Assembly (NCBI GenBank): GCA_002328495.1
Contig: DCUJ01000004.1
Location: 1 to 64,000 of the forward strand
Direction: 5' to 3'
From: Sulfurospirillum sp. UBA2217
GTDB taxonomy: Bacteria; Campylobacterota; Campylobacteria; Campylobacterales; Sulfurospirillaceae
DNA length: 64,000 nt
Shown here: positions 1-7,722 of the stretch, piece after piece
Layout of the letters: each line of letters begins with the position of its first letter
Numbering within the stretch: position 1 is the stretch's first letter
Made by a program: the position numbers and the translations under genes
Notes under the pieces: model-generated
Database searches by the model: none
What the model was told of the DNA's origin: nothing
Seen by the model: the letters and a program-made list of their open reading frames with translations, nothing else

Positions 1-1
1 T

Positions 2-472
2 TTTCCTAAAAGCATTTATGAAAACGTCGCCTATGCTCCTTTGATGCACGACATCGTTAAAAAAGGCAAAGAGTGTGATGAATTAGTCGAGCGCGCTTTA
101 AAAGGAGCCAATCTTTGGGAAGAGGTCAAAGATAAACTGAGAGACCCTGGAACCGCTCTCTCAGGCGGACAGCAACAGCGTTTGTGTATCGCACGTGCGA
201 TTGCGGTTGAGCCTGATGTCATTTTAATGGATGAACCCACCAGCGCACTTGACCCGATTTCCACAGAAAAGATTGAAAACTTGATGTTGGATTTGAAGAA
301 AAACTACACCATCATCATCGTCACCCACAACATGCAACAAGCCGCGCGAATTGCTGACTACACCGCATTCTTCCACTTAGGCAACTTGATAGAATACTCT
401 GACGCTAAGACTTTATTTGTTAACCCAAAAGAGAAGAAAACGGAAGATTATATCACGGGACGTTTCGGGTAA
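2..472 (+). CDS. pstB: Phosphate ABC transporter ATP-binding protein PstB (5' truncated by window edge)
   Basis: ATPase of the high-affinity phosphate importer PstSCAB, acting on the cytoplasmic face of the membrane. The open frame enters from base 2 with FPKSIYENVAYAPL, which matches the segment PstB proteins carry between Walker A and the signature. It continues with the ABC signature LSGGQQQR, Walker B VILMDEPTSALDP and the switch histidine in IVTHNMQQ. Walker A lies outside the window. About the last 156 residues are present, ending GRFG at a TAA. The other pst genes should lie upstream. No phoU follows; the next gene is a SulP transporter after a hairpin. Family assignment is firm. Confidence 0.93.
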   Translation, partial: FPKSIYENVAYAPLMHDIVKKGKECDELVERALKGANLWEEVKDKLRDPGTALSGGQQQRLCIARAIAVEPDVILMDEPTSALDPISTEKIENLMLDLKKNYTIIIVTHNMQQAARIADYTAFFHLGNLIEYSDAKTLFVNPKEKKTEDYITGRFG

Positions 473-496
473 TTTTCTTTACATGTAAACATTGAG

Positions 497-521
497 ACAA
501 GGAGGGTGTTAACCTCCTTGT
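497..521 (+). terminator. Hairpin downstream of pstB
   Basis: A 9-bp perfect stem, ACAAGGAGG paired with CCTCCTTGT, with a 7-base loop lies 25 bases after the pstB stop. The following bases are only moderately T-rich, so it is a plausible but not canonical intrinsic terminator. It closes the phosphate operon before the independently started sulP gene. Confidence 0.5.
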
Positions 522-668
522 TAGCCATCTTTCGCTACACTCCTTTATCAATTAACTCACAAAAAACGTTTCACAAATTCTTGCCATATTGACCAAAAGT
601 ATCATTAGCGTTCTTGCAAGATGTCTATTATTTACATGTAAACGTTTAGAGCATTAAAGGACTTCTAT

Positions 669-2159
669 TTGGTATTGCGATTAAAAAAAGAGTGGTTTGG
701 AAATATCAAAGGCGATTTGCTCTCAGGACTTGTTGTCGCCCTTGCCTTGATTCCTGAGGCGATTGCCTTTTCGATTATCGCAGGGGTTGACCCTAAAGTG
801 GGGCTTTATGCCTCCTTTTGTATCGCCGTGGTGATTGCCTTTGTGGGCGGTCGCTCTGGGATGATTTCAGCCGCTACAGGGGCAATGGCGCTTTTGATGG
901 TGACATTGGTCAAATCGCATGGCTTAGAGTATCTGCTTGCCGCTACGGTTTTAACAGGTGTTTTGCAAATCCTTGCGGGGTATTTGAAATTGGGTTCTCT
1001 CATGAGTTTTGTCTCTCGCTCGGTCGTGGTAGGCTTTGTGAATGCGTTGGCGATTTTGATTTTTATGGCGCAATTGCCTGAGCTTAGCAATGTTTCATGG
1101 CACACCTATGCGTTTGTGGTTGCAGGACTTGGCATTATCTACGGATTTCCACTCTTGCCTTTGGTGGGTAAGCTTATTCCCTCACCTTTGGTTACTATTG
1201 TTGTCATTACCCTTGTAAGTTTGATGCTGGGGTGGGATGTGCGCACCATCGGCGATATGGGAACGCTTCCTGATACGCTTCCGCTGTTTTTAATCCCCAA
1301 TATTCCACTGAGTTTTGAAACCTTGCAGATTATCTTCCCATACGCTGCAGCCCTTGCAGTGGTTGGGCTTTTAGAATCTTTGATGACGGCTACCATCGTT
1401 GATGAACTCACCGATACCAAAAGCGATAAAAACCGTGAGTGTAAAGGGCAGGGTGTGGCGAACATCGTGGCGGGGTTTTTTGGAGGCATGGCAGGCTGTG
1501 CGATGATAGGACAGTCGGTCATCAACATCAAATCAGGCGGACGAGGCAGACTCTCCACCCTTTTTGCAGGGGTGATGTTGCTCATCATGGTGGTTTTTTT
1601 AAGCCAGTGGCTCAGCCTCATTCCTATGGCGGCTTTAGTGGCAATTATGATTATGGTCTCGATAGGGACGTTTGATTGGGGTTCGATTAAACGCTTAAAA
1701 ACGCTTCCGCTCTCCACCAACATCGTCATGCTCTCAACCGTTGTCGTGGTGGTGTGGACGCACAATTTAGCCTATGGTGTTTTAACAGGTGTGCTGCTAG
1801 CGTCCCTCTTCTTTGCCAATAAAATCAGCCATTTTATGTATGTGGAGCGTTTGAGCGATGAGCAAAATGGAAATGTCACCTACAAAGTGGTGGGGCAAGT
1901 TTTCTTTAACTCCGCCGAACGCTTTATTAATTCCTTTGATTTTAAAGAGGTGGTCGATAAGGTCGTGATTGATTTAAATAGGGCTCATTTTTGGGATATT
2001 ACGGGAGTGAGTGCTTTGGATAAAGTGGTTATTAAATTTAGGCGTGAGGGTGCTGAGGTCGAAGTGATAGGCTTAAACGAGGCAAACCAGACGATTATTG
2101 ACCGTTTTGGCATACACGATAAGCCTGAAGAGATAGAAAAAATGATGGGAGGGCACTAA
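669..2159 (+). CDS. SulP/SLC26 family anion transporter with C-terminal STAS domain
   Basis: Inner-membrane secondary transporter or channel for an inorganic or organic anion; SulP members carry sulfate, bicarbonate or dicarboxylates, and the substrate cannot be read here. The 496 residues contain about ten or more hydrophobic segments beginning with the SulP-type stretch LSGLVVALALIPEAIAF, followed by a C-terminal STAS domain (about residues 385-490, with VVIDLNRAHFWDITGVSALD). The start is a TTG at 669, preceded by AAAGGA at 656-661. The next gene, a tandem universal stress protein, begins one base after the stop, so the two are co-transcribed and the UspA may modulate the transporter. Two copies of the TTTACATGTAAA palindrome flank the upstream gap. 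Confidence 0.85.
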   Translation: MVLRLKKEWFGNIKGDLLSGLVVALALIPEAIAFSIIAGVDPKVGLYASFCIAVVIAFVGGRSGMISAATGAMALLMVTLVKSHGLEYLLAATVLTGVLQILAGYLKLGSLMSFVSRSVVVGFVNALAILIFMAQLPELSNVSWHTYAFVVAGLGIIYGFPLLPLVGKLIPSPLVTIVVITLVSLMLGWDVRTIGDMGTLPDTLPLFLIPNIPLSFETLQIIFPYAAALAVVGLLESLMTATIVDELTDTKSDKNRECKGQGVANIVAGFFGGMAGCAMIGQSVINIKSGGRGRLSTLFAGVMLLIMVVFLSQWLSLIPMAALVAIMIMVSIGTFDWGSIKRLKTLPLSTNIVMLSTVVVVVWTHNLAYGVLTGVLLASLFFANKISHFMYVERLSDEQNGNVTYKVVGQVFFNSAERFINSFDFKEVVDKVVIDLNRAHFWDITGVSALDKVVIKFRREGAEVEVIGLNEANQTIIDRFGIHDKPEEIEKMMGGH

Positions 2160-2160
2160 G

Positions 2161-3018
2161 ATGGCTAAGAAAATTATGGCGTGCGTGGACGGTTCGGCTT
2201 TAAGCCAATCCGTGTGCGATTTTGGGGCATTTTTTTCCAAAACACTGCATCTTCCGCTGGAACTTTTAAACGTGGTGGAACATTTACATGTAAGTGCTCA
2301 CACCGACCTCTCGGGCAACATAGGGCTGGGTGCCAGAGATGATTTGCTGGAAAGCTTAATTGGTGAAGAGCACGATGAGAGTAAAAAAGCCATTGCCAAG
2401 GGTAAAACAATGCTCTTAAATCTTAAAGAGCGTGCTTTAACACAAGGGGCGCAAGAGGTTAAAATCGTGCAAAAACACGGGGAATTCTACGAAAATATAG
2501 AGCCACACAAAGAGGAGATTCGCCTGTTGATTTTAGGGCTTCGCGGTAAAGATAATGAAGGAAATACTCAGGCGATTGGTTCACAAGTGGAGGAGTTGAT
2601 TCGCACGTTAAATGTGCCTATTTTATTGGTGAACGAAGCGTTCCATGAACCTAAAAAGATTTTAATTGCCTATGATGGTTCACTCTCATCAAAAAAAGCG
2701 TTAGAGATAGTCACACAAGCACCTTTATTGGGTGAAGTGGAGCGTCATCTGATTCATGCTGGAAAAAACAGAGAAGCCTCTTTATCGCTACTTCGTGAAG
2801 CGTGTACTCTGTTTAACAAACCTCAGATCCATACGGTTCAATCCATCTCCTTGCAAGGTGAGGCGGTAGAGAGTTTGCTTTCTTATCAAGATAACAATGC
2901 CATAGACTTAATCGCCATGGGTGCGTTTAGTCACAGCCGTATTCGTGATGCTTTGTTTGGGAGTTTTACCTCGAAGATGATTTTTAAAACCACAAAACCG
3001 CTCTTATTGTTGCGCTAG
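2161..3018 (+). CDS. Tandem-domain universal stress protein (UspA family)
   Basis: Cytoplasmic protein of 285 residues made of two Usp folds. The first starts KKIMACVDGSALSQ and ends around residue 158 (NVPILLVNE). The second starts KKILIAYDGSLSSKKALE near residue 165 and ends TTKPLLLLR. The second half has the ATP-binding-like pattern with MGAFSHSRIRDALFGS near the C-terminus, close to the G-2x-G-9x-G(S/T) motif of nucleotide-binding Usps. It starts one base after the sulP stop, so it is probably the regulatory partner of the transporter. A TTACATGTAA palindrome at 2284-2293 is read as Leu-His-Val. Confidence 0.85.
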   Translation: MAKKIMACVDGSALSQSVCDFGAFFSKTLHLPLELLNVVEHLHVSAHTDLSGNIGLGARDDLLESLIGEEHDESKKAIAKGKTMLLNLKERALTQGAQEVKIVQKHGEFYENIEPHKEEIRLLILGLRGKDNEGNTQAIGSQVEELIRTLNVPILLVNEAFHEPKKILIAYDGSLSSKKALEIVTQAPLLGEVERHLIHAGKNREASLSLLREACTLFNKPQIHTVQSISLQGEAVESLLSYQDNNAIDLIAMGAFSHSRIRDALFGSFTSKMIFKTTKPLLLLR

Positions 3019-3036
3019 TGTAGTTTACATGTAATG

Positions 3037-3483
3037 TTATTTCATTTTTTGCAAAAGGGCATTGAGCGCATCGGCAAAGGCTCTTTTTTCTTTCTCCCCA
3101 ATAGCACTTGGCCCTCCCGTTATCTCTCCGCCATCACGGAGTTCTTGCATGAGATTGCGCATGGCAAGTAAGCTTTTGATGTTTTCTTTGGAATAGATGG
3201 TACCTCTGGGGTCTAACCCAATAGCACCTTTAGAGACAATCCTATCTGCCAAGGGAATGTCAGCCGTGATGACGATGTCTCCTTCTTTACATGTAAAGGC
3301 GATGAGGTGGTCGGCTTCGTCCACCCCTTGTGGAGCAATTTCCATTGAGATGAAGGAAACGTCAGGGATGGCAATTTTTTTATTGGCAATGAAGCGCGTA
3401 GGGATGCTTCGCTTTAAGACAAAGCGAAGCAGAATTTCTTTTAAGACATTAGGAAAAGCATCGGCATCAACAAAAAGGGTCAT
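3037..3483 (-). CDS. YaiI/YqxD family (DUF188) PIN-like protein
   Basis: Protein of 148 residues of the widespread UPF0178/YaiI family, a PIN-like nuclease fold of unproved function. Family marks are the N-terminal FVDADAFPN, the acidic ITADIPLADR near residue 75 and the conserved GLDPRGTIYS and GGPSAIGEKEKRAF in the C-terminal half. The start codon overlaps the end of the RhlE-like gene by 4 bases, so the two are translationally coupled with the helicase first. That pairing is compatible with an RNA-related role, which is inference. An extended palindrome CTTTACATGTAAAG (3285-3298) lies inside it and is read as Phe-Thr-Cys-Lys. Confidence 0.85.
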   Translation of the reverse strand: MTLFVDADAFPNVLKEILLRFVLKRSIPTRFIANKKIAIPDVSFISMEIAPQGVDEADHLIAFTCKEGDIVITADIPLADRIVSKGAIGLDPRGTIYSKENIKSLLAMRNLMQELRDGGEITGGPSAIGEKEKRAFADALNALLQKMK

Positions 3484-4733
3484 CTATTGCGTTCTCGCCT
3501 TTTTTCAACATACTCACGAGGGGCATTATCGCGTCGTTTGGGTTGACCTTGAGGGCGCTGTCCTCTTCCTTGCTGGATAGGTTCAGGCTTTATGGTTAAG
3601 TCTGGCTCAAAGCCTTCGACAATTTCACGTTCAAATTTACGATTGATGAGTTTTTCAATATTTTTGAGGTATTCAAATTCATCGACACACACGAGTGAAA
3701 TCGCTTCTCCATTGTTTCCAGCTCTGCCTGTTCGACCGATGCGGTGCACATAGTCTTCGGAAATATTGGGTAGTTCAAGGTTGATGACGTGAGGGAGTTG
3801 GTCGATATCCAGACCTCGTGCGGCGATGTCGGTTGCGGCAAGCACGGTGATGGAGCCTGCTTTAAAATCAGCCAAGGCTTTGGTTCTGGCACCTTGGCTT
3901 TTGTTTCCATGAATGGCGGAGGCACTAATGCCTATTTTGTTCAAATAATCCGACACTTTGTTGGCATGGTGTTTGGTGCGGGTAAACACCAAGATTTGCT
4001 CCCAGCGGTGCTTTTTAATCAGCTCTCCTAACAGTGCCGTCTTACGCTTACAATCAACGATAATCACACGTTGATTGACCAGTTCACTGGAGGTGTTGCG
4101 CTTGGCAACTTCCACGATGGCAGGGTTTTTTAAAATCGATTCGCACAGTTTTTTGATATCATCGGAGTACGTGGCTGAAAAGAGCAAGTTTTGACGTTTT
4201 GAAGGCAAAAGAGCAATGACACGGCGAATATCTTTGATAAATCCCATATCCAGCATTCTATCGGCTTCATCAAGCACAAAAATATCGATGTGTTTTAAAT
4301 CCAGCGTGCCCTGAGAGAGGTGATCTAGCAGTCTTCCAGGGGTTGCGATTAAGATATCCACACCGTTTCGTAAGGCTTGGATTTGCGGGTTGATGCCCAC
4401 CCCTCCAAAAATAACGGTGCTTTTAAAGGGGAGGTATTTCCCATACGTTTTGACACTCTCTCCCACTTGAGCGGCGAGTTCACGAGTCGGTGTTAAGATA
4501 AGCACACGAATAGGATTTTTACCCTTCATGCGAGGTTGTTTGGAGAGAAGCTCCAAAATAGGCAAGGTAAAGCCAGCGGTTTTGCCCGTTCCTGTTTGCG
4601 CACCCGCTAACATATCACGCCCTTGCAAAATATAAGGAATGGCTTTTTCTTGAACGGGAGTGGGATGCGTATAGCCTTCTTCTTGGACGGCTTTTAAAAG
4701 GGGTGAACTAAGGTGTAAATCTGAAAATAACAA
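3480..4733 (-). CDS. rhlE: DEAD-box ATP-dependent RNA helicase, RhlE-like
   Basis: RNA helicase of 417 residues likely to act in ribosome assembly or RNA turnover. All core motifs are visible in order: Q motif PTPVQEKAIP (about residue 23), Walker A AQTGTGKT (about 45), PTRELAAQ, TPGRLLDHL, DEAD, SAT, the helicase C-domain with VFTRTKHHA, TDIAARGLDID and HRIGRTGRAG. A basic, Gly/Arg/Gln-rich tail (about residues 390-417) follows, as in RhlE. A strong hairpin lies about 40 bases upstream of the start and may be part of the leader. The gene overlaps the downstream yaiI start by 4 bases. RhlE versus another DEAD-box subgroup is a fairly safe but not absolute call. Confidence 0.88.
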   Translation of the reverse strand: MLFSDLHLSSPLLKAVQEEGYTHPTPVQEKAIPYILQGRDMLAGAQTGTGKTAGFTLPILELLSKQPRMKGKNPIRVLILTPTRELAAQVGESVKTYGKYLPFKSTVIFGGVGINPQIQALRNGVDILIATPGRLLDHLSQGTLDLKHIDIFVLDEADRMLDMGFIKDIRRVIALLPSKRQNLLFSATYSDDIKKLCESILKNPAIVEVAKRNTSSELVNQRVIIVDCKRKTALLGELIKKHRWEQILVFTRTKHHANKVSDYLNKIGISASAIHGNKSQGARTKALADFKAGSITVLAATDIAARGLDIDQLPHVINLELPNISEDYVHRIGRTGRAGNNGEAISLVCVDEFEYLKNIEKLINRKFEREIVEGFEPDLTIKPEPIQQGRGQRPQGQPKRRDNAPREYVEKRRERNR

Positions 4734-4772
4734 AATAAAATTCCTTTGAAAAAAGTAAGAAAGAGATGAAGA

Positions 4773-4797
4773 TAACGCCCAAAGTGTATGGGCGTTA
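4773..4797 (-). promoter_or_regulatory. Perfect hairpin in the rhlE leader or second terminator of the phosphate transporter gene
   Basis: TAACGCCC and GGGCGTTA form a perfect 8-bp stem around a 9-base loop, about 40 bases upstream of the rhlE start on the minus strand. It lies below the terminator of the PiT gene. It could be a tandem terminator or a structured 5' leader for the helicase gene. Confidence 0.4.
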
Positions 4798-4807
4798 TAA
4801 AACTAGA

Positions 4808-4835
4808 GTTCTTGCAAAACGCATTTTACAAGAAC
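4808..4835 (-). terminator. Terminator of the PiT phosphate transporter gene
   Basis: A 12-bp stem with one imperfect pair (GTTCTTGCAAAA against TTTTACAAGAAC) and a 4-base loop lies 7 bases after the stop of the minus-strand transporter gene. The minus-strand continuation is moderately T-rich (AGTTTT). Confidence 0.6.
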
Positions 4836-4842
4836 ATTTCTA

Positions 4843-6453
4843 TTATAAAAGTATACCTCGAATCATATAATAAAACACAGCAGATAAGAGTGCAGAAGCA
4901 GGAACAGTAATGAGCCATGCGGCAATAATCATTTTTAAAGCAGAACGCTTGACCAATTCATGTTTTTTAACGGCTTTAAGTGCTTTTTTCTCTACTTTAC
5001 TGAGTTCCAATTCACCTTCGTAGATTTTGTGAATCAGCACTTTTTCTTCATTGATTTTGCTCATTAAACTTTTGACCAAAAGTGGATCAACTTTTTTGAG
5101 TTTTCCAAACGACTCTAGGGAGTGTTTGTACTCTTCAAGTTTGTCCATCTCTTCATCAAGCTTAATTTGACGAATATCCACTTCAACTTCTTTGACACGG
5201 TTTCTCATCAAATATTCACGTAAAAAGCCCACGCCAAAAACGGCACCAATGGCGACATGCGTAGAGCTAACGGGTAGTCCTAATTGACTGGCAACAATGA
5301 CGGTCAGTGCTGCGGACATCGCCACACAAAAGGCACGAATTTGGTCAAGTTCCGTGATTTCACTTCCCACGGTTTTGATAAGCTTTGGACCATAAAGGGC
5401 AAGTCCCACGATAATACCAAAAGCCCCTACAAGCATAACCCATAAAGGAATACCCGCTTTAGAAGAGATGCCTCCCGTGGTGAGCGCATCATAAATGCCA
5501 GCCAAAGGTCCAACCGCGTTAGCCACATCGTTGGCACCGTGTGCAAAACTGAGAAGTGCAGCGGAGAAAATCAAAGGAACATTAAAGAGTTTATTAATAC
5601 CTTCTCGTGAGTTGGGTAAGGAGTCTGCCATACGTGTGATGGAATTTTTTGTAAAAAAGAAAATACCAATAGCAAAGACTAAACCAATGGCTGAAGCCGA
5701 TATAAAGTCTACTTTAATAAGCTGTCGAATCCCTTTTAAAATAATATAAGTGCTAAAAGCCCATGACATTATAGCCAATAAAATAGGAACCATCGTTTTA
5801 GCCGCTAGGCGTTTGTCTTCTTGATTGACGATGGTATTTTTGATGAGCAAAAGAAACAAAGCAGCGATGATCCCTCCCATAAGAGGTGATACAATCCAAC
5901 TCAAGACGATTTCTCCCATCTTGCTCCAATTAACCATGTTAAATCCAGCTGCGGCAATGCCTGAGCCCATAACGCCTCCTACAATGGAGTGCGTAGTAGA
6001 AACAGGTGCGCCAAAAGCGGTGGCAAGATTGAGCCAGATAGCGCCAGAGAGAAGGGCTGCCATCATGAGCCAAATAAAGGTGTTGGTGTCTTTAATCATT
6101 TTAGGATCAATGATACCATTTTTAATGGTTCCCACAACATCTCCCCCTGCAACCAATGCGCCTGAGGCCTCAAAAATAGCGGCGATAATCACAGCCCCAA
6201 AAATAGTGACCGCTTGTGCTCCAACAGTAGGGCCTACATTGTTAGCCACATCATTGGCACCAATATTGATTGCCATATACCCGCCAAAAATAGCAGCAAC
6301 AATAAGAAGCGTTTGATTGGGAAGACCATTGGAGAGATGGGTAACATACCAAATAACGATAAGTATAAAGACAATAGCACCCACTAATTTCATCGCGTCA
6401 ACAAGCCCAAAACGTTGAGCACCTCTAACATCTTTGATGGATTGCAACTCCAT
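4843..6453 (-). CDS. pit: PiT-family inorganic phosphate transporter
   Basis: Low-affinity, ion-coupled phosphate permease of the inner membrane. The 536 residues show the two inverted PiT signature repeats, NIGANDVANNVGPTVGAQA near residue 62 and FAHGANDVANAVGPLAG near residue 304, embedded in multiple hydrophobic helices. A polar, charged segment of about 100 residues (roughly 415-515) precedes a last hydrophobic helix, giving the longer form of the family. The RBS AAAGGA sits just before the ATG. The Pst system ends at the left edge of the window, so the cell has both high- and low-affinity phosphate uptake in the same neighbourhood. The ion coupled (H+ or Na+) is not readable. Confidence 0.9.
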   Translation of the reverse strand: MELQSIKDVRGAQRFGLVDAMKLVGAIVFILIVIWYVTHLSNGLPNQTLLIVAAIFGGYMAINIGANDVANNVGPTVGAQAVTIFGAVIIAAIFEASGALVAGGDVVGTIKNGIIDPKMIKDTNTFIWLMMAALLSGAIWLNLATAFGAPVSTTHSIVGGVMGSGIAAAGFNMVNWSKMGEIVLSWIVSPLMGGIIAALFLLLIKNTIVNQEDKRLAAKTMVPILLAIMSWAFSTYIILKGIRQLIKVDFISASAIGLVFAIGIFFFTKNSITRMADSLPNSREGINKLFNVPLIFSAALLSFAHGANDVANAVGPLAGIYDALTTGGISSKAGIPLWVMLVGAFGIIVGLALYGPKLIKTVGSEITELDQIRAFCVAMSAALTVIVASQLGLPVSSTHVAIGAVFGVGFLREYLMRNRVKEVEVDIRQIKLDEEMDKLEEYKHSLESFGKLKKVDPLLVKSLMSKINEEKVLIHKIYEGELELSKVEKKALKAVKKHELVKRSALKMIIAAWLITVPASALLSAVFYYMIRGILL

Positions 6454-6519
6454 ACAGTTCCTTTTGTAATCACTATGTAATAGTTTTTTTGTAAGCGTGT
6501 TAATTTTAGTAAAGTTTCT

Positions 6520-7647
6520 CTAAATAACGCCTTTAAGGTACTGTTTCAAATCCACCAACAGTCCATTTTGCCTGAGAGCTATGTACTGTCTTAGCTTGGA
6601 TTTCATAAAAACGGTGGGCTGAATGCTTAAAATAATCATTTCATTGACGATGCTAAAAACAGTGGCTTTGCAGGAGATTTTGGTGAGAAAACTTTTGTCT
6701 GTTGGGATTTGAAATTCAACTTCAAGCTCTTTTTCGACCATATTGGTGCGCAGTAATTTTTCGACATCGGCAATTTTAGCCTGAAGGGCAATGGAGCTTT
6801 CTGAGATATTTGCAACGGTAGCATCAAGCAGTTTGGCTTTGTTAAAGAGCACGGTGCCATTGATGCGCTTTTCAGGTTGTACGCGAATATCACCCCTTTC
6901 CACGGGTGAAGCATCTAAAAATTCTAGGTGACTGAGTACAAGGAGGGATTTAATGGGGTCAACTTTGATGATGCGCCCTTTGATGATGTTAGGAATGCGT
7001 TCGTGTTGGATAAAGGTAAAATCTTCCTTGATGTAAAAATGAATTTTAGCGGCGTTTACACGCACTTGTGCGATGCCCTCATCAAACTTAGCAATGACCA
7101 CCGATTCTTTGATCGGAATGCCATTAAAAAGGTTGTGTAGTGTGGCTTGATTCTGCTTTTTTAAAATGGTTGCTAAAAGGTCGTTACGGTTATTGGTTTC
7201 GTAAAAATCAAAATCAAGCGTACCGTAAAAGATTTTTTTGCGAGAAGAGAGTTTGGACATGACGTAGTATTTATCGAGCCGGTCTAAGAAAGATTTGTAG
7301 GTGTCGCTGGCATCAAATAAGGTAATGCCAATGGATTTAAGTTCTATTTTAAATTTTTGTTTGATGGCATGGTCTATTTTTTGAATCATTGTCTTAGCAC
7401 TGTGGATTTTAGTGTCGCGTAAAACCAGTAAAAAAGTATCGTTTCCAAAGTGTAAAATAGGGTTAAATCCTATCTGTTCGTGTATCAGCGCGATTAAGTT
7501 TTTGAAGAAAAATCCATCTTCCAAATCGACTTCAAAGCCAAATTTAGCGATGCACAGAGGCGTTTCATGGGTTTTTGAAAACTCCATGGAAGCTTCTAAA
7601 ATGCCTTTGTTGAGATAAGAATTAATGGTTTCATAACGGCTTTGCAT
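6520..7647 (-). CDS. PilZ-domain protein with a degenerate GGDEF-like N-terminal domain
   Basis: Protein of 375 residues. The N-terminal 150 residues resemble a GGDEF fold that has lost its active site: the place of GGDEF reads NDTFLLVL, and the surrounding pattern (an aromatic-rich start, then an IGITLF strand) fits. From about residue 245 a PilZ-like domain follows, with VERGDIRVQPEKR as the likely RxxxR c-di-GMP arm and ATVANISESSIAL as the D/N-x-S-x-x-G-like strand. It is therefore probably a c-di-GMP effector rather than an enzyme. The final Gly of the PilZ motif is replaced by Ile-Ala, so binding is uncertain. It lies 66 bases upstream of the phosphate transporter gene on the same strand and diverges from the CiaB-like gene. 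Confidence 0.6.
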   Translation of the reverse strand: MQSRYETINSYLNKGILEASMEFSKTHETPLCIAKFGFEVDLEDGFFFKNLIALIHEQIGFNPILHFGNDTFLLVLRDTKIHSAKTMIQKIDHAIKQKFKIELKSIGITLFDASDTYKSFLDRLDKYYVMSKLSSRKKIFYGTLDFDFYETNNRNDLLATILKKQNQATLHNLFNGIPIKESVVIAKFDEGIAQVRVNAAKIHFYIKEDFTFIQHERIPNIIKGRIIKVDPIKSLLVLSHLEFLDASPVERGDIRVQPEKRINGTVLFNKAKLLDATVANISESSIALQAKIADVEKLLRTNMVEKELEVEFQIPTDKSFLTKISCKATVFSIVNEMIILSIQPTVFMKSKLRQYIALRQNGLLVDLKQYLKGVI

Positions 7648-7722
7648 GGTGTCCTCTTCGGCTTAATCGTATTTAGATACTAAACGAGATAAAATTATAC
7701 TTAAAAAAACACGAGAATAAAC

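Noticed and set aside
1139..1765. Long open frame on the minus strand within the SulP gene
   Set aside because: It lies wholly antisense to a strong membrane-protein gene, lacks an RBS and gives a protein with no recognisable features.
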